Shown: piece after piece, positions 34,009 to 44,244 of the stretch
Position numbering within the stretch: position 1 is the first letter of the stretch
How the letters are laid out: each line of letters begins with the position of its first letter
Source of the DNA: Darksidea phi
Lineage: Eukaryota > Ascomycota > Dothideomycetes > Pleosporales > Lentitheciaceae
Assembly: GCA_030770425.1 (NCBI GenBank)
Contig: JASJFT010000039.1
Location: 62,001-126,000 of the forward strand
Direction of reading: 5' to 3'
Length of the DNA: 64,000 bases
The notes under the pieces: generated by a model
Seen by the model: only the letters and a program-made list of their open reading frames with translations
Database searches by the model: none
Told to the model about the DNA's origin: nothing
Program-made: the position numbers and the translations under genes

Positions 34009-35292
34009 GGTTTTGACTCTTCACTTATCAAACGAGATAAAAGAGTATGGGTCTGGACGTCGGAACCCTGCCGTGCTGTTAGCTGGCCGTGTATGAGACC
34101 GGAGGTAGGGAGAGCAGAATAAAAGAGCGAGACAGACATACCAAGGTTCTGAGTCGTGAACAGCAAGGATCAAAAGCTGCTATCTCACGCTCTTGAAGAC
34201 AAGGCTCACGATCAAATCCGTTGAGCTATACCTTCAAACACCTCACCCCGCTCAACAAAGCTGGGGACGGATGAAAAGTGCAGGATAAGCAGCAAAGATT
34301 AGTAGAACCTCCACAGTTTAGATTGATCATGGTTATATAAACACCACGCATCCGAGCTCCGGATTTGCACCGGCGGGTCACAGTTTTGGGACAAGCCCTC
34401 GCGAGGACGCTACCGTCCATCACCCCCATGTTCATTCCCTCCAGTAACATGCCAACAGGGAGCGTTGCCGTACCGCACGCCATGAGCATAGCTTGAGCAC
34501 ACCCCAAATCCAGGTCCGCGCATTGTCCCTCCTCGACAGGAACCCCGGACGGAGCCGTCTGTCCATCGAATGGATGCCGGCGCACCGTCTTCCAGAACGT
34601 CCAGGCGCTTGTCGGCGGCACAAACACTTTGCTTCAATTCGTGGGAAAATGAGAATCCTGAATTGGTGCGTCGCCAAGGTATAGAAGGCCCCCTGCTCGC
34701 CGTTCCGCGTGTGCGCGTTGATCGCCTCCCCCATTGTCCGCTTGCGGTTTGCCGTGGTGTGAGATGGAGGGCCCGGGGTAAAAGAGCTGGACATCTTGGG
34801 GTAAATAAAACGGAGCAGCGGGAAGCCATGCTGCGTATGGATAAGCAAACTCAAGGAGCCCCACCGACGACAACCACGCAAGCTACCGTTGTGCTGCATT
34901 TATCCGTGAATGATAGGCTCCATGGGGCAGGGGCCCCACGAAGGTCGGCACTGTCTGGTGATGTTTCCGCGGTAAGTAACTAGACGCTTGTAGATTGCGA
35001 AGATCTGGTTAGAGTCCTGGCAAAAGATGCAGCGACTTTTGCCTGCGTCCACACGCTAACGCACAGAAATCGCGCGTTTCCTTTTGAAAAGGGCAGCCGT
35101 CGGACCGTTAGATCGTACACGGACGCCACATTTTGTTTCGCTTCCACTCCATCCAAACCCTCGTCGTCACCCTTCGTCCACGGATACGGATTGAGACCTG
35201 GCGATTGAAATCCAGATCGTGCCAGGTCTGACGTCCCGATCTAAAAGTTCAGCATTGATCGCGCAAGGGCCCAGTCACGATCAGAGAGAAAG
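34009..35292. promoter_or_regulatory. Divergent promoter region, permease / DUF2264
   Basis: 1.28 kb between two divergent starts. GC-rich, with overlapping short frames on both strands that I do not accept. It probably carries regulatory sites for both genes. A tRNA-like stretch near 34230 was examined and rejected. Confidence 0.5.
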
Positions 35293-37307
35293 ATGACGGC
35301 CAAGGTAGCAAACGCCAACCGCGCCTTTCCCCTCCACCCATTTCACTCGAATCCGCTCCAGTCGAGAGAAGATGTGGTGGCTGCCGTCGCTTCGCTCCTG
35401 GATCCGCTCGCTGAGGGCGATTCTCCCCTCCACTCTATGGTGAAGGTAGGCAGTACCGGAACCCGGTTTGATGAGACAGCCGCCCAAGTAGAGGGCTATG
35501 CTCGTCCTTTGTGGGCGCTTGCACCGCTGCTTGCTGGAGGGAGCAAGTATGAGGGTACAGACCGCTTTGTGCAGGGTCTGGTAGCCGGCACCGACCCTGA
35601 GAGCGAAGAGTTCTGGGGGTATATGGAAGATCAAGATCAGAGAATGGTGGAGGCGTGTCCAATTGGATATACCCTTGCAATTGCGAACAAGGACTTTTGG
35701 GATCCATTAACGGACAAGCAGAAGAAGAACATTGAGACGTGGCTGGGGAGTATGAATGACAAAGACATGCCGAATACAAACTGGTATGGTGCTCCTGTGG
35801 CGTCCATAGAAGCCATATGTGGTGGTAAATTCTGAGATTTTGCAGGCTCTGGTTCCGCGTCTTCGCAAATCTCGGCCTCGCAAAGAACGGCGCCATTTGG
35901 TCGAAAGAGAGGCTCGAAGCCGACATCAAGCAGCTGAACACCTTCTACCGTGGCGATGGATGGTCGAACGATGGCCCAGAGGGCTACCGTCAGATGGACT
36001 ACTATTCCGGCTCTTTCGCGATCCAGTACTTGCAGCTGCTCTACGCGGAATTGGCGAAGGATACCGACCCGACACAAGCTGAAGAGTACAAGAACCGAGC
36101 TCGACAGTATGCGCTCGACTTTGTTCATTACTTTGATCCAGAAGGCAGAGCCATCACTTTCGGCCGGTCGCTGACATATCGATGGGCCATGGTAGCCTTC
36201 TGGGGATCAGTAGTCTTCGCGGACGTTGAGCTACCTGCTCCACTGTCATGGGGTGTAGTGAAGGGTATCTGGCTTAGGAACCTGCGGTGGTGGACAACTC
36301 AGCAGGACATTTTCCAGCCGAACGGCATGCTTAGCATTGGCTACTCGTACCCCAACACGTATCTTGCTGAGAACTACAACTCTCCCGGATCGCCATACTG
36401 GTGCATGTTGGCTTTTGCTCCATTAGCGAAACCCCAGAGCCATCCGTTCTGGAGCTCCAAGGAGGAGTTGCATCCATTCGCAGACCAGCGTGTGGTAAAG
36501 CCCCTGCCTCATCCCAGGCATATCGTCGTCCGAAGTGGCGGCCACAGCTTCTTGCTGTCTAGCGGCCAGTCTTGCCACTATCCGCTTAAGAACACGCAGG
36601 CCAAGTATGGCAAGTTCGCGTACAGTGCTGCTTTCGCGTATTCGGTATCCACAGGCTCATACACTCTGGAGCAGTACGTACCGGAGTCGTCGCTAGCGCT
36701 GTCCGATGATGGTGGCGAGATTTGGAAAATGCGTCGCGCTCATAACGGCGACACAGAGATCGAGAACCACGACGGCGTCCCGGTGCTCGTGTCGAGCATG
36801 AAGCCGTGGCATGATGTTGATGTGCTGACATACCTCGTCCCTCCAGCGGAAGACACGCCGAACTGGCATCTACGCGTCCACCGCATTCGCACAGGCCGCG
36901 ACATCGAGACGGCAGAAGGCGCCTGGGCTGTGTATGGCTGCCGCGAGTCCGATGGTAGGAACCTGACCGGACTCAATGAATCCATCTCAGAAGGAGGGAA
37001 AGCCGACTCCACTAGCGCATTTGCGGCGTCACGGACTGGTGCTGTAGGTATTGCTGAGTTGGCGCAGGAGGAGAGGAAGGGGAGTGTTCTACTATCGGAT
37101 GCCAATTCAAACCTTGTGGAGGCGAGGACGGTACTGCCGACAATTCGCAAGGACCTGAAGGCTGGCTCCAGTACTTGGCTCGTGACGGCGGTGTATGCTT
37201 TACCATCGAGCGTGGAGGGTTGGAAAGATCAGTGGAAGGCTGGTTGGGAGAAGAAGCCTACTGTTCCCAAGTGGCTCCAGAACAAGGTCTCCGGCAGGTG
37301 GGACTGA
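35293..37307 (+). CDS. DUF2264 family protein
   Basis: Exons 35293-35783 and 35846-37307 give 1953 nt and 650 aa; the 62-bp intron (GTATGG...TTTGCAG) restores [15 protein letters not shown]. The N-terminal half is the DUF2264 domain: a helical (alpha/alpha-barrel-like) region with [44 protein letters not shown] and [14 protein letters not shown]. The second half is beta-rich ([27 protein letters not shown], then WRL-type repeats), resembling the C-terminal part of uronic-acid or polysaccharide hydrolase/lyase-like enzymes. No signal peptide is seen, so it is probably cytosolic. Family members occur in bacteria and fungi and are suspected to act on unsaturated or modified sugars; function is unproven. 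Divergence from a sugar-acid permease gene may hint at a shared catabolic role (inference). Confidence 0.87.
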
Positions 37308-37659
37308 TCATCACACAGGAGAGCCCCAGCTGTTCACGAGAGGACAGCCTAGCGGGTCGCAGCAAAAGTAGTGTTGGTAAAAGCGAAATGGAATTGAAAA
37401 GTTCTGATGCAAATGCTAAATATCAAAGAGCTGCTCGCTTTACCCATACAGTTCATCAGCGCATCAGCATGTCGGCGCTAATCTTCGCTTTACCCGTACG
37501 GATCGTCAGCAACGCTGATCATTGCTCCCCCAAAGGTCCAATCGCTCATTGACGCCATGAAGGAGAGTATGTCCCATATGCCGTGTTCTTGTCATTGTGT
37601 GCCTAACCCGTGCCTAACCGTTTCCTGAACCGCCCACGCCCTCGTAACTTGTTCTACGC
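37308..37659. other. Convergent intergenic region
   Basis: About 350 bp between the DUF2264 and RPEL genes, which converge. Only 3' flanks are expected; nothing else seen. Confidence 0.6.
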
Positions 37660-38152
37660 CTAGGCCTGTTTGAGCGGGTTTTCATCCTCCTCCAAGATGC
37701 CCTTCTTCACCAGGGTCTCTGGATCGGGGCGGTGCTGCAGGCCCTTCTCCAAGCTATCCGCACGCATGTGGCGTTCAAGCTCCTTCTGGTGTCCCTGAAG
37801 AGCCGGGGCGGCGTTGGAGCTGGGGAGGATGTTGCGGCCAACAAGGGTGTCGCGATCGGGTCGTTGGGAAAGGCCCTTTTTGAGGTTGTCAGTCGCACGC
37901 TGCCGCTCCAGCTCAAGTGCCTTTGCCTGCAGTGCTCTGTGTGTCGAGTGTTAGCATTGTTCAGGCTCCACGGTCGTCAAGCTCGGGAAGAGAGTGCGCA
38001 TACGGTGCAGCAGCTGTATCGAGCAGAATGTGCCTGTTCTTCAAGTCCTGCTGGTCCGGTCGGTGCTGCAGGTGCTTCTCCAAACTGTTGCGGCGCTCAA
38101 GACCTTCGCGGACAGGCGAGATGGGCGTCTCATCGACAACGTTGGCGGACAT
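37660..38152 (-). CDS. Small triple-RPEL-repeat protein
   Basis: Exons 38152-38004 and 37936-37660 with a 67-bp intron give 426 nt and 141 aa. Three RPEL-type repeats are evident: residues 24-43 (LEKHLQHRPDQQDLKNRHIL), 68-87 (GLSQRPDRDTLVGRNIL core) and 112-131 (GLQHRPDPETLVKKGIL core). Each has the R-P-x-x-x-L core and a basic/Ile-Leu tail, at a regular spacing of 44 residues. In animals RPEL motifs bind G-actin (MRTF, Phactr). In filamentous fungi, small RPEL proteins exist but their role is not known to me. No other domain is present and the protein is hydrophilic, likely cytosolic or nuclear. It is not visible as one open frame because the intron splits repeats 1 and 2. Start chosen at MSANVVDETP; an upstream in-frame ATG would add a poor N-terminus. 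Confidence 0.85.
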
Positions 38153-38668
38153 GGTGGTGGCTTCGAAGGACAGTGTCTCCTTTTGTAGTAGGTGTTTGGG
38201 TGTATTGGGGCGATGGGTGGTTTGTGCGAGACGTACTGTGTTGGGTGGTGAGAGGGTGCTTTGAAGCTTCGAAACAAAGCTGTCCGGGTACCCCGCGCAT
38301 GGGAACATTGATCCCTGCCGGGTGACCAGAGCAACGAGGCAGCCAACCAACTACCAGCGCCCGTCAGCCGCCATTCCGTCCCAGGACCTTGTCATAGGAT
38401 GCTGTCATTCTAGAACACTATGCACCTTCTTGTTGCCCACCCAAAGCGCAGCTTGGTTGCCTAAGGGATCCTCGAATCTGCCAATCCCCGCCGCATATGA
38501 CGTAACTGGGTTATGCTTGCTAGGCTGTAGCACATCGGACGAGACGCAATTTCATAAACACATCCCAAGGAATAACATTGAATGCTCCGCGTTTCTCGGT
38601 CATTTCAAAAGAGATACACTTTCCGTCCATGCACAATCCCGCGCCCATGCCAAGCAACAAACGCTCTT
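38153..38668. other. Intergenic
   Basis: About 500 bp with the RPEL promoter and the 3' flank of the secreted protein. Nothing else. Confidence 0.55.
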
Positions 38669-39161
38669 CTACTGCATTGCCCCAGGCCCACGCGCTGTAG
38701 AAGGTGTTGTAGCCAAAACCTCATACCCACCCGACCTGCGACTCGCCTCCGTAGAGCAAGATGTGACTGTTTCATACGCGGTACCAGGAGCTGTCGCGAT
38801 CCTCCGACAGGGCTTCATGTGATTAGCATCGAGATAGACCCGCCAGCATTATACCCTTCAATAGCTACCGAGGAAAAGCTTACAAGTCCGAGACCCAGCT
38901 TCTTCGTCCTCAGCGTGCAACCCCCACAGTCCGTCCACAGGGTCCTTGTCTGGGTCGTTTCAAGGAACATACAATTCGCCTCCAACGGTGGCTGCTTGAA
39001 CACGTCGATGATGCATGTGGCTTCCGGCGCTGCGGTCATTGGTGACGAGGTCCTGCGAGCATGTGTGATCAGAGACTATGTACCACGTAGATGAGACGGA
39101 CCGCGGTTACTCACACTGTGCATGATAGCGCAGTAAGAACAATAAGCGAGGCTGGCTTCAT
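38669..39161 (-). CDS. Small secreted six-cysteine protein
   Basis: Not recognised by name. Three small exons, 39161-39115, 39052-38884 and 38812-38669, give 360 nt and 119 aa. Introns are 62 bp and 71 bp; the second has a GCTAATCAC branch site and the acceptor ATGAAG. Residues 1 to about 15-20 are a signal peptide (MKPASLIVLTALSCT). The mature part has six cysteines at 29, 43, 58, 61, 74 and 91, in a C-x13-C-x14-C-x2-C-x12-C-x16-C pattern. The WTDCGGC and KLGLGLPC blocks resemble a recurrent family of small secreted proteins in plant-associated Dothideomycetes (memory-based). The tail after Cys91 is Ser/Thr/Gly-rich. Size, secretion signal and paired cysteines fit a candidate effector or surface protein. 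The reconstruction rests on phase-consistent splice sites; transcript evidence would settle it. Confidence 0.65.
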
Positions 39162-39634
39162 GGCGGGTGCAGACAGCTTTGGGGTACCGAGAGAGTTGAC
39201 TTCCGTTGCGTAGTAGAGTTCAATGTTGAAAGTTCCGTGAGAGATGGGTGTGGATTGCGTACTGTATACTCGAGGCGGGAATGGAAGGCAAGAGCAGGGA
39301 AAACACCTTGGCGGCCACTGGGTCGTAGTATGCGTCTACATTCCAGTGAGCGATATTAGATATATACACACGATGGCCGCGACTGACAACAGACGATAAC
39401 TTGAGAAACAGCGATTTCATTAATACTTGATGAGCAGTAAATCATGACCCTGTCGTGGTTCATACCAGCGGTATAAAGCAATGCATGAGATGCCCCACCT
39501 GATTTCCGTCTCGCAGTGCAACTTGTCCCTAACAAATATTGAGAGCTGGACCTACTTTTATCCCCGTACGCATCCCTCACCATGACAATTTTAACTGTGT
39601 GGAGCGACCGTGGGAGTCGCGATCGATTAATCCA
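39162..39634. other. Intergenic
   Basis: About 470 bp: the promoter of the small secreted protein gene and the opsin 3' flank. No other feature. Confidence 0.55.
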
Positions 39635-40657
39635 TTACGCTCCATCATCATCCCCAAGACGCACAGAACCCTCGCCACCCAATCCGTAAGACCAGAAGCC
39701 ACCGAGGTCGATGTTGGTCTCCGGCATCCTCGCGTGCGTAAAGAGAAGCCAGGCACCGAAGACAGGTTTTGCGAGGATGTCCAAGACGGCATAAGCGATG
39801 ATTTCGCCATTGACCGACAGGTGCCGCGAGCCGTCACCAATCCCCCAAATACTAGAGCTGTTAGCATTGATACTCGGTCGGCACAGAGAATACTCACATT
39901 GGGTAAGCAGTCCAGACGACAACCGTAAACCCTGCAATGGCCAGGAAGAAGGAGCCAACCTTGTCACCCTTTGCCCGAGCCTGAGCTCGGCCGTTGACAG
40001 CCAAGTGCCAGATGACGACGAGGTAGGCGATGCAAGCAATGGTGTACCAGCCCCACTTCTGAGGCGTACCCTCGCTGCCGAAAGCGGCAAACAGACCCGT
40101 CAAGATCATGATGACATCCGCGGCAATAGCCATGAGAATGTGAGCGCCGCTGAGTCCGGCCAACAGGCTGAGATCGAGGAGAAGTAGAGGCGTGGTCAAG
40201 GCCCAGTCCACGTAGCGAGCCCAGAAGATCTGGCGATGCACCTCGGTGAAGGTATCCGGAACGTGGTTGTGCTGGTGGCGGACGGTAATCTTGTGGACGG
40301 CGACACCGTGACCGGTCGCCATGGCAAAGTACGAGATGGATGCGATGATGGTGATGAGCGTTGTGATGACATGGAAAACACGGCGGCTCTGAACACATCT
40401 TGTAAGCTTGACAAGGGCTGTGGAGTGGCAATACGTACCACGGGAACTCTCCACGACAGGCCAGCAAAGACAGCGGACGAGATGAGCATCACAATAAAGA
40501 CGACCCAAAGCGTCCTCTTGCCATGCTCGCCGGCGAATTGTAGTTCGGGCTCGGCGGGCACGATGGTTGGGAGGGGAGCGACGTGCGTCGGAGTCGATGT
40601 AGGAATGATGCCAGCAGTGCTGGTCTTCTTGAGAATTTCGACCGGATCGATGATCAT
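39635..40657 (-). CDS. Microbial (type I) rhodopsin, proton-pump type
   Basis: Seven-helix retinal protein, very like the Leptosphaeria opsin. Exons 40657-40439, 40388-39898 and 39851-39635 give 927 nt and 308 aa; introns are 50 and 46 bp. The retinal Schiff-base lysine is Lys265 in LDILAKPVFG. The proton acceptor and donor positions of bacteriorhodopsin (D85, D96) fit Asp134 and Asp145 in RYVDWALTTPLLLLDL. Both are acidic and spaced by 11 residues, which supports a light-driven outward proton pump rather than a non-pumping sensor. Other family motifs: SYFAMATGHGVAV in helix B and FAAFGSEGTPQKWGWYT in helix D-E. The long N-terminal extracellular tail (about 45 residues, Thr/Pro-rich) is typical. 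No carotenoid-synthesis genes lie in this window, unlike the Fusarium car cluster. The start chosen is MIIDPVEIL; an in-frame ATG 21 codons upstream is less likely. Confidence 0.93.
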
Positions 40658-42125
40658 GGTGGCGGGTGGATGGATTGATGGGTGCAGCGTGCAGAGTGCA
40701 GAGTGCAGGCTGGAAAGCAAATGTGATGGAGAGAGAGGTGGAGTGGAGGAGGGTATTATAAAAAGGCAGCAGAGCAGGCAGCACCTGAGCTATCGAGGAC
40801 GTAATTAGCGTCACCTGCCATGAAGCTCCAGGGCAGGAGCTGGTTGTGACGTATGTATTCGTAGCTCCCCCTCAGCGCGTGCGCCGATGATTGGGCCAAT
40901 TCCTCGCGCCCCGCTCCTGCAGCTGTTACGGCCAGCCTCGAGGCCGCCCATCGTCGGTCTGGCCACCCACACAGCGCCGTGCGACGGAATTCTCCAGTCT
41001 CCCGTCGTGCGAACACGTACATGAACCAGTGTATCCGAAGCCACAGCAACGTCGAAGCCGTGGATGGGTAGGGAAAGGTAGGCTCGGTTTTGGCGATGCG
41101 GATCCTGCATGGGATTGTCGCAAACGCCATGACGCTGGCCGATGCACGCACCCCGGGCTTGCATCCACCATCACCTGACGCCTCGTCCTAGCGGCTTGGC
41201 ACCGGAACAGAGTCGGACCGTGTCTAAGCCCGGACTTCACTCGCTCGAACGCGCTGACTGCTCTACGAAGTGCTCTAGTATTCAATGCTCAACCCACCAT
41301 CCGATGCTCAATCACCCGTCGAATAGCAGACAGGCCGGTCAGCCTTCCGACGAAGAGAGATCCGCACGCCTTGGACATATACCCGACAATGCTGCGGAGC
41401 GCAAACGTTACATCATAGTCGTTAGATGGTTCCGCATCGCTAACGACTCGCTCTGTATGTATACGACGTAAGCAGTCCTGCTTTCGATATGCTAGCAGGA
41501 AGCCTGGCGAGATGCTAGGAGGAAGCATAGCGAGATGCTGCGAAAGAAGCCGAGTATGTGTTGCCAAGACAAGGTGGCTATCGTGAGGTGAACAGTCGCT
41601 GACAAAGCACAGCCGACCAAGCCGACACCTGACCATGTACGAACGTATCTTCAGCAACAGAGCACCCGGCTGTCGCCCTATACTGAGCACCACGCTGGTT
41701 TCCGTCCATGGCTGTCAACATGCCCTTGGTGGAGCCGCATGACTAATCGCCCTGCCCACGCGAAGGCGCCATTGGACGCGACCGGATTTGGGTTTTGTCA
41801 ACCCATCACAGTACTCACGCTAAGTCATCCAAGGGCCTGCGATGCCATCCCCCGGTCCTCCTAACGCGCAAGCTTTTTCGCAGCCGCTATAAAGCTTGAC
41901 CCCAATGCCTGGACTCCGCATGCCATGGTGTCACTCAATCTCGGAACCGAATCAGACATATGCAAGACACCTACGCCCCTGCAGCGTACTTTGATTGAGC
42001 CTGCTTGTTAAACCTGGTTGGAAAGCAATCCCACCTCGAGCCATTGATTCTTTGGCTCCGGCTATTTCCTCAGACGCGGAACAACGGTGACTCCAAGCGC
42101 GCTCGACAGATCTTGAACCTTCACC
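40658..42125. promoter_or_regulatory. Divergent region, opsin / zinc transporter
   Basis: About 1.47 kb between divergent starts. It must hold the promoters of the rhodopsin (left) and the ZIP gene (right). Several short frames are present (for example 41289-41693 on -), none with motifs. Confidence 0.5.
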
Positions 42126-43360
42126 ATGTCCTTACCCCTGGAGCTGGCACGCTTCGTCGTGCGGCAGGCAGAGGAGGCTGTTGAAGAGGAATCTTCACCC
42201 GTGGCCTGCAGCACAACCAACGAGTACGACGGGCGTATGGGTGTTCGAATCTCATCCATCTTCGTAATTCTCATCGGGTCGACGCTAGGTAGGTGGATGC
42301 TAGCTCTGCATTGGATTCATGTTCTGACTCTTCATAGGCGCAGTCTTCCCTGTGTTTGCAAGGCGAAACCGAAGCTTGGGCGTTCCGGACTGGGCCTTTT
42401 TCGTCGCGAAATACTTCGGCTCGGGTGTCATCATTGCGACGGCTTTCATCCATCTTATGGCTCCCGCAAACGAAGCCTTTGGAAATCCGTGCCTCACCGG
42501 CGTCATTGCCGCCTACCCATGGGCCGAAGGAATTGCTCTTATGACCATCTTCTTCATGTTCTTCCTCGAGCTTATGACAATGCGTTACGGCAACTTCGGA
42601 GGTGAGCATGCGCATGCCGGCCATTCACACACGACTCTGCCTCAAGTCTCCCTCAACCAGGATGCAGTCAGTATGGAAGACCGCAATTCGAGCAAACCGA
42701 GCGACGAAGGCCATGCTCATCACCATACTCCTGGAGAGGACCACCTCGGCCACGCTCGTGAGCACGCGGACAACTCGAACCTCGATGAAAACTGGGCTGA
42801 GCGCGGCATTGTCCCCGAGACATACGCAGCACAAATGACTGCCATTTTCATTCTTGAATTTGGTGTAATATTCCATTCCATATTTATTGGACTGACTCTT
42901 GCCGTGGCTGGTGACGAGTTCATCACGCTGTACATCGTCCTCGTCTTCCATCAGACCTTCGAAGGTCTTGGTCTTGGGTCTCGCCTTGCAACAGTTCCGT
43001 GGCCAAAGTCGAAGAAGTGGACCCCGTACATACTCGGATTCGCCTACGGTTTGTCAACACCCCTTGCGATAGCTATCGGTCTCGGTGTCCGCAAGACATA
43101 TCCTCCGGAATCGGAAACGACGCTCGTGGTCAATGGTGTCTTTGACTCTATCAGCGCCGGCATCCTGATCTACACCGGGCTTGTCGAGCTTATGGCGCAC
43201 GAATTTATGTTTTCGCCCTACATGCAGAAAGGGCCGGTCAACAGGACACTAAACGCTTTCTTCCTGATGTGTCTTGGTGCTGGTATGTATTCAGTCCAGA
43301 TCTTTTGGGTTTAGCTAACATGAAACAGGATTGATGGCATTGTTAGGATATTGGGCTTGA
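42126..43360 (+). CDS. ZIP-family zinc/iron transporter
   Basis: Plasma-membrane divalent metal importer of the ZIP family, similar to yeast Zrt1/Zrt2. Exons 42126-42288, 42338-43282 and 43329-43360 give 1140 nt and 379 aa; introns are 49 and 46 bp. The last exon restores the conserved C-terminus (GLMALLGYWA), which the unspliced frame would miss. About eight membrane segments. Between TM3 and TM4 lies a His-rich metal-sensing loop (EHAHAGHSH, then EGHAHHHTPGEDHLGH). The metal-binding helices carry HSIFIGL (TM4) and VFHQTFEGLGLG (TM5), both intact. Zinc uptake is the likely role; iron cannot be excluded from sequence. The His-rich loop may mediate zinc-dependent turnover, as in Zrt1 (family knowledge). 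Confidence 0.94.
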
Positions 43361-44244
43361 GGACGGGCTAGATGGTTGTGTAAGATAACTAGTGGGATCT
43401 AATCTCGATCTATATGGTACATCCAAGCGTACATATTGGGAGGTATTGTCGGCTGACCTGGATGTATTGATCATGAGCGTGGAATGACTGTTATGCGTTT
43501 TAGAAGTCTCTTGATTAGAGTTTAGTAGCTTGCTTGAATAGATCTTGGAAACTCTGTACTCCGTCGAACCTCTATAGTTTGGCATACCTCCTCCCCTAAA
43601 GGCGACAAAAATTCTCTCGAGCGATAGGGGCTGCCATTGGCTGCAATGGCGAAATATCGTGGGTAAATTGGCTCGTGACTCAACATGATTGGCCGGGCTA
43701 CGTAATTTCCCGTCTTTCTTCGCATGACAACGAAGCAAGAGATGCGCAACGGAGAATTGCCTGGCATAGGGGCTGAGGCATCTCTTCTGGCCACGTATTG
43801 CTCCTCTCTACGCTGTGGTCTGAGCAGCTAGTGAATCGTCAGTGGGACGTGGTCCGGTTTCGCGATAGTGACGTCTGTGTCGGGCCGCGCTATTGGCTCT
43901 GGGCGTGTGGCCTGTGTTTAGATTTCGTGGGAACGCCTTCTCGAACCGTTGCTCAGGGGACATTTCCTCCTCTTCTGTTCACTCTCCGCGCAAACCCAAG
44001 CATCGTGCATCCCGTCTCCCTGAAGGCAATCATTGTGAGTCTGCATATACCCTTTATTAGCCCTGAAACCGCGACGTAGTCTTGCTCGTAAACAAATTGC
44101 GGCAGCCAGCAAGACGCGTTTCAGCTGATCCTAGTCACAATTCCAGCATCTCCCACGTTGCCCTTGCACACCCAACTCCATTCTACACTATCGCAACACC
44201 GCACTCGAGCACATTCACTGACGATTGTCTGTCCCGTCGCAGCC
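43361..44244. other. Intergenic
   Basis: About 880 bp with the ZIP 3' flank and the promoter of the next gene. Nothing else is supported. Confidence 0.55.

Noticed and set aside
34226..34260. Sequence resembling a tRNA D-arm (TAGCTCAACGG on the minus strand)
   Set aside because: No matching anticodon arm or T-loop (TTCRANN with paired stem) follows.
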